Of a stretch of 13,580 nucleotides of DNA, positions 12,521 through 13,580 are shown in pieces. Below the pieces are notes generated by a model that ran no database searches, was not told where the DNA came from, and saw only the letters and a program-made list of their open reading frames with translations. A program made the translations under genes and the position numbers. Source of the DNA: Deltaproteobacteria bacterium UBA2385 (lineage in GTDB: Bacteria > Myxococcota_A > UBA796 > UBA2385); assembly GCA_002343455.1 (NCBI GenBank), contig DDSR01000154.1:1-13580 (forward strand), read 5' to 3'. Position 1 is the first letter of the stretch, and each line of letters starts with the position of its first letter.

Positions 12521-13580
12521 TCATAGCTCGGTCGCGACGATTCGTCCCCCCTGGACCACCCGGGCCACCCGCGTCCCGCCCATGGACTGCACCAGGGAGG
12601 CCGCGCTGAGGGGCTCGCCGGGCGGCGGACGGACCAGGACGAGGTCTCCGGCCAGCCCCTCGCGCAGCAGGCCGAGCTCGGGGTGACCGAGCGCGGCGCC
12701 GGCCAGGCGGGTGAGGCCGAGCAGGGCCTCCTCGACGGTCAGGCCTTGCAGCAGGCAGCCCAGGGTGGCGCAGATCCAGGGGTCCCAGACGGGCGAGCTG
12801 CCGGGGTTGAGGTCGGTGCCCAGGGCGAGGGGCACGCCCGCCTCGCGCAGGGCGGCGACCGGCGGGGCGCTGTCGTGCAGGTAGAGCTGCGAGCCGGGCA
12901 GCAGCACGGCCACGGTGCCGGCCTCGGCCATGGCGGCGATGCCGGCCTCGTCCAGGCGCTCCAGGTGGTCCACGCAGCAGGCCCCCATCTTCGCCGCCAC
13001 CTCGGCGATGCCGGTGTACGCGACCTGCTCGGCGTGGGCGCGCACCTTCAGGCCCAGGGCCTGCCCGGCCTCCAGGATGGCGGTGGCCTCGTCGAGGTCG
13101 AAGGCGCCCCGATCGCAGTAGACGTCGATGGCCTCGCAGTGGGGCGCGCAGAGGGGGAGCTGCTGCTCGATGATTTGCTCGACGTAGACCTCGCGCCGGC
13201 CGCGATGCTCGGCGGGCACGGTGTGGGCGCCCAGGAAGGTGGTCACGACACGGGGGCCGTCCTGCACCTCTTGGGCGATGCGCAGCAGGCGCTGCTCGTG
13301 CGCGGGCGAGAGGCCGTAGCCGCTCTTGACCTCGACGGTGGTGGTGCCCCCGCCGGCCATCACGGCGAGCCGATCGAGCAGTGTTCGCGAGAGATCGGCC
13401 TCGGAGGAGCGACGCACGGCCCGCACGGTGGACATGATCCCGCCTCCGGAAGCGAGGATCTCCAGGTAGGAGGCCCCCGCCCGCTTGCGGTCCCATTCGT
13501 CCAGGCGATCACCGGCCCAGCAGCAGTGCGTGTGGCAGTCGATGAAGCCCGGCGCCACGACCAGGCCGCGGGCGTCGATG
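12521..13580 (-). CDS. hutI: Imidazolonepropionase (partial, 5' end outside window)
   Basis: The frame is open to the right edge; visible residues begin IDARGLVVAPGFIDCHTH. Full-length HutI is about 400-420 residues, so roughly 50-60 N-terminal residues are missing. Signature elements appear in order: the metal-binding DCHTH, the substrate loop GGGIMSTVRA, VEVKSGYGLS, FLGAHTVP, the metal ligand region VRAHAEQ, DHLERLDEAG, and ALGTDLNPGSS with the catalytic/metal Asp. These identify the amidohydrolase-superfamily enzyme that opens imidazolone-5-propionate to N-formimino-L-glutamate, the third step of histidine degradation, in the cytoplasm. An internal GTG at 13558 would remove the conserved beta-strand before DCHTH and is not the true start. 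hutH and hutU are not in the window. The downstream neighbour is tatA. Confidence 0.95.
   Translation of the reverse strand, partial: IDARGLVVAPGFIDCHTHCCWAGDRLDEWDRKRAGASYLEILASGGGIMSTVRAVRRSSEADLSRTLLDRLAVMAGGGTTTVEVKSGYGLSPAHEQRLLRIAQEVQDGPRVVTTFLGAHTVPAEHRGRREVYVEQIIEQQLPLCAPHCEAIDVYCDRGAFDLDEATAILEAGQALGLKVRAHAEQVAYTGIAEVAAKMGACCVDHLERLDEAGIAAMAEAGTVAVLLPGSQLYLHDSAPPVAALREAGVPLALGTDLNPGSSPVWDPWICATLGCLLQGLTVEEALLGLTRLAGAALGHPELGLLREGLAGDLVLVRPPPGEPLSAASLVQSMGGTRVARVVQGGRIVATEL

Overview
The window reads as chromosomal DNA of a GC-rich member of the Myxococcota (myxobacteria and relatives). The evidence is a protein ending in a MYXO-CTERM-type surface-sorting tail (1274-2167), a lipoprotein with a MopE-type metal-binding motif followed by FG-GAP repeats (7919-9580), several large envelope proteins, and a very high GC content that leaves long spurious antisense frames open. 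No phage, plasmid, transposase or CRISPR gene is visible.

Layout. Positions 1-109 hold the tail of an upstream gene, followed closely by a lipoprotein with a Glu/Ser dipeptide repeat and a TPR-like C-terminus (121-1005). An elongator-type tRNA-Met(CAT) with a candidate promoter and a strong hairpin lies at 1023-1172. Next comes a tight four-gene, same-strand cluster (1274-7832): a MYXO-CTERM surface protein, a 1013-residue VolA-like alpha/beta-hydrolase lipoprotein, an outer-membrane beta-barrel protein coupled to it by an ATGA stop/start overlap, and a DAO-family FAD oxidoreductase. A separate FG-GAP lipoprotein follows (7919-9580).

Positions 9581-10313 contain no intact gene and are the most unusual part of the window. 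They carry two identical 47-bp imperfect palindromes, a broken copy of the small membrane-protein gene at 10314-10487, and, joined to it, an in-frame 132-bp copy (about 89% identical) of the last 43 codons and stop of the DAO gene. Beyond lie the two small minus-strand membrane-protein genes themselves (10314-10815), a divergent gene of unknown function (10872-11417), a probably leaderless gene for a HEAT-like helical-repeat protein (11464-12246), and on the minus strand tatA and the 3' part of hutI, which runs off the right edge.

How the genes may work together: most products act in or at the cell envelope (three lipoproteins, a sorted surface protein, a beta-barrel, two small single-span proteins and the Tat pore subunit). 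The hydrolase-barrel-oxidase cluster could be a surface hydrolysis and uptake unit, similar in logic to the VolA/FadL pairing of Vibrio; this is inference. HutI belongs to histidine degradation and is unrelated to that cluster. I see no complete novel defence or mobile system; the best candidates for a second look are the pseudogene mosaic with its palindromes and the lipase/barrel cassette.
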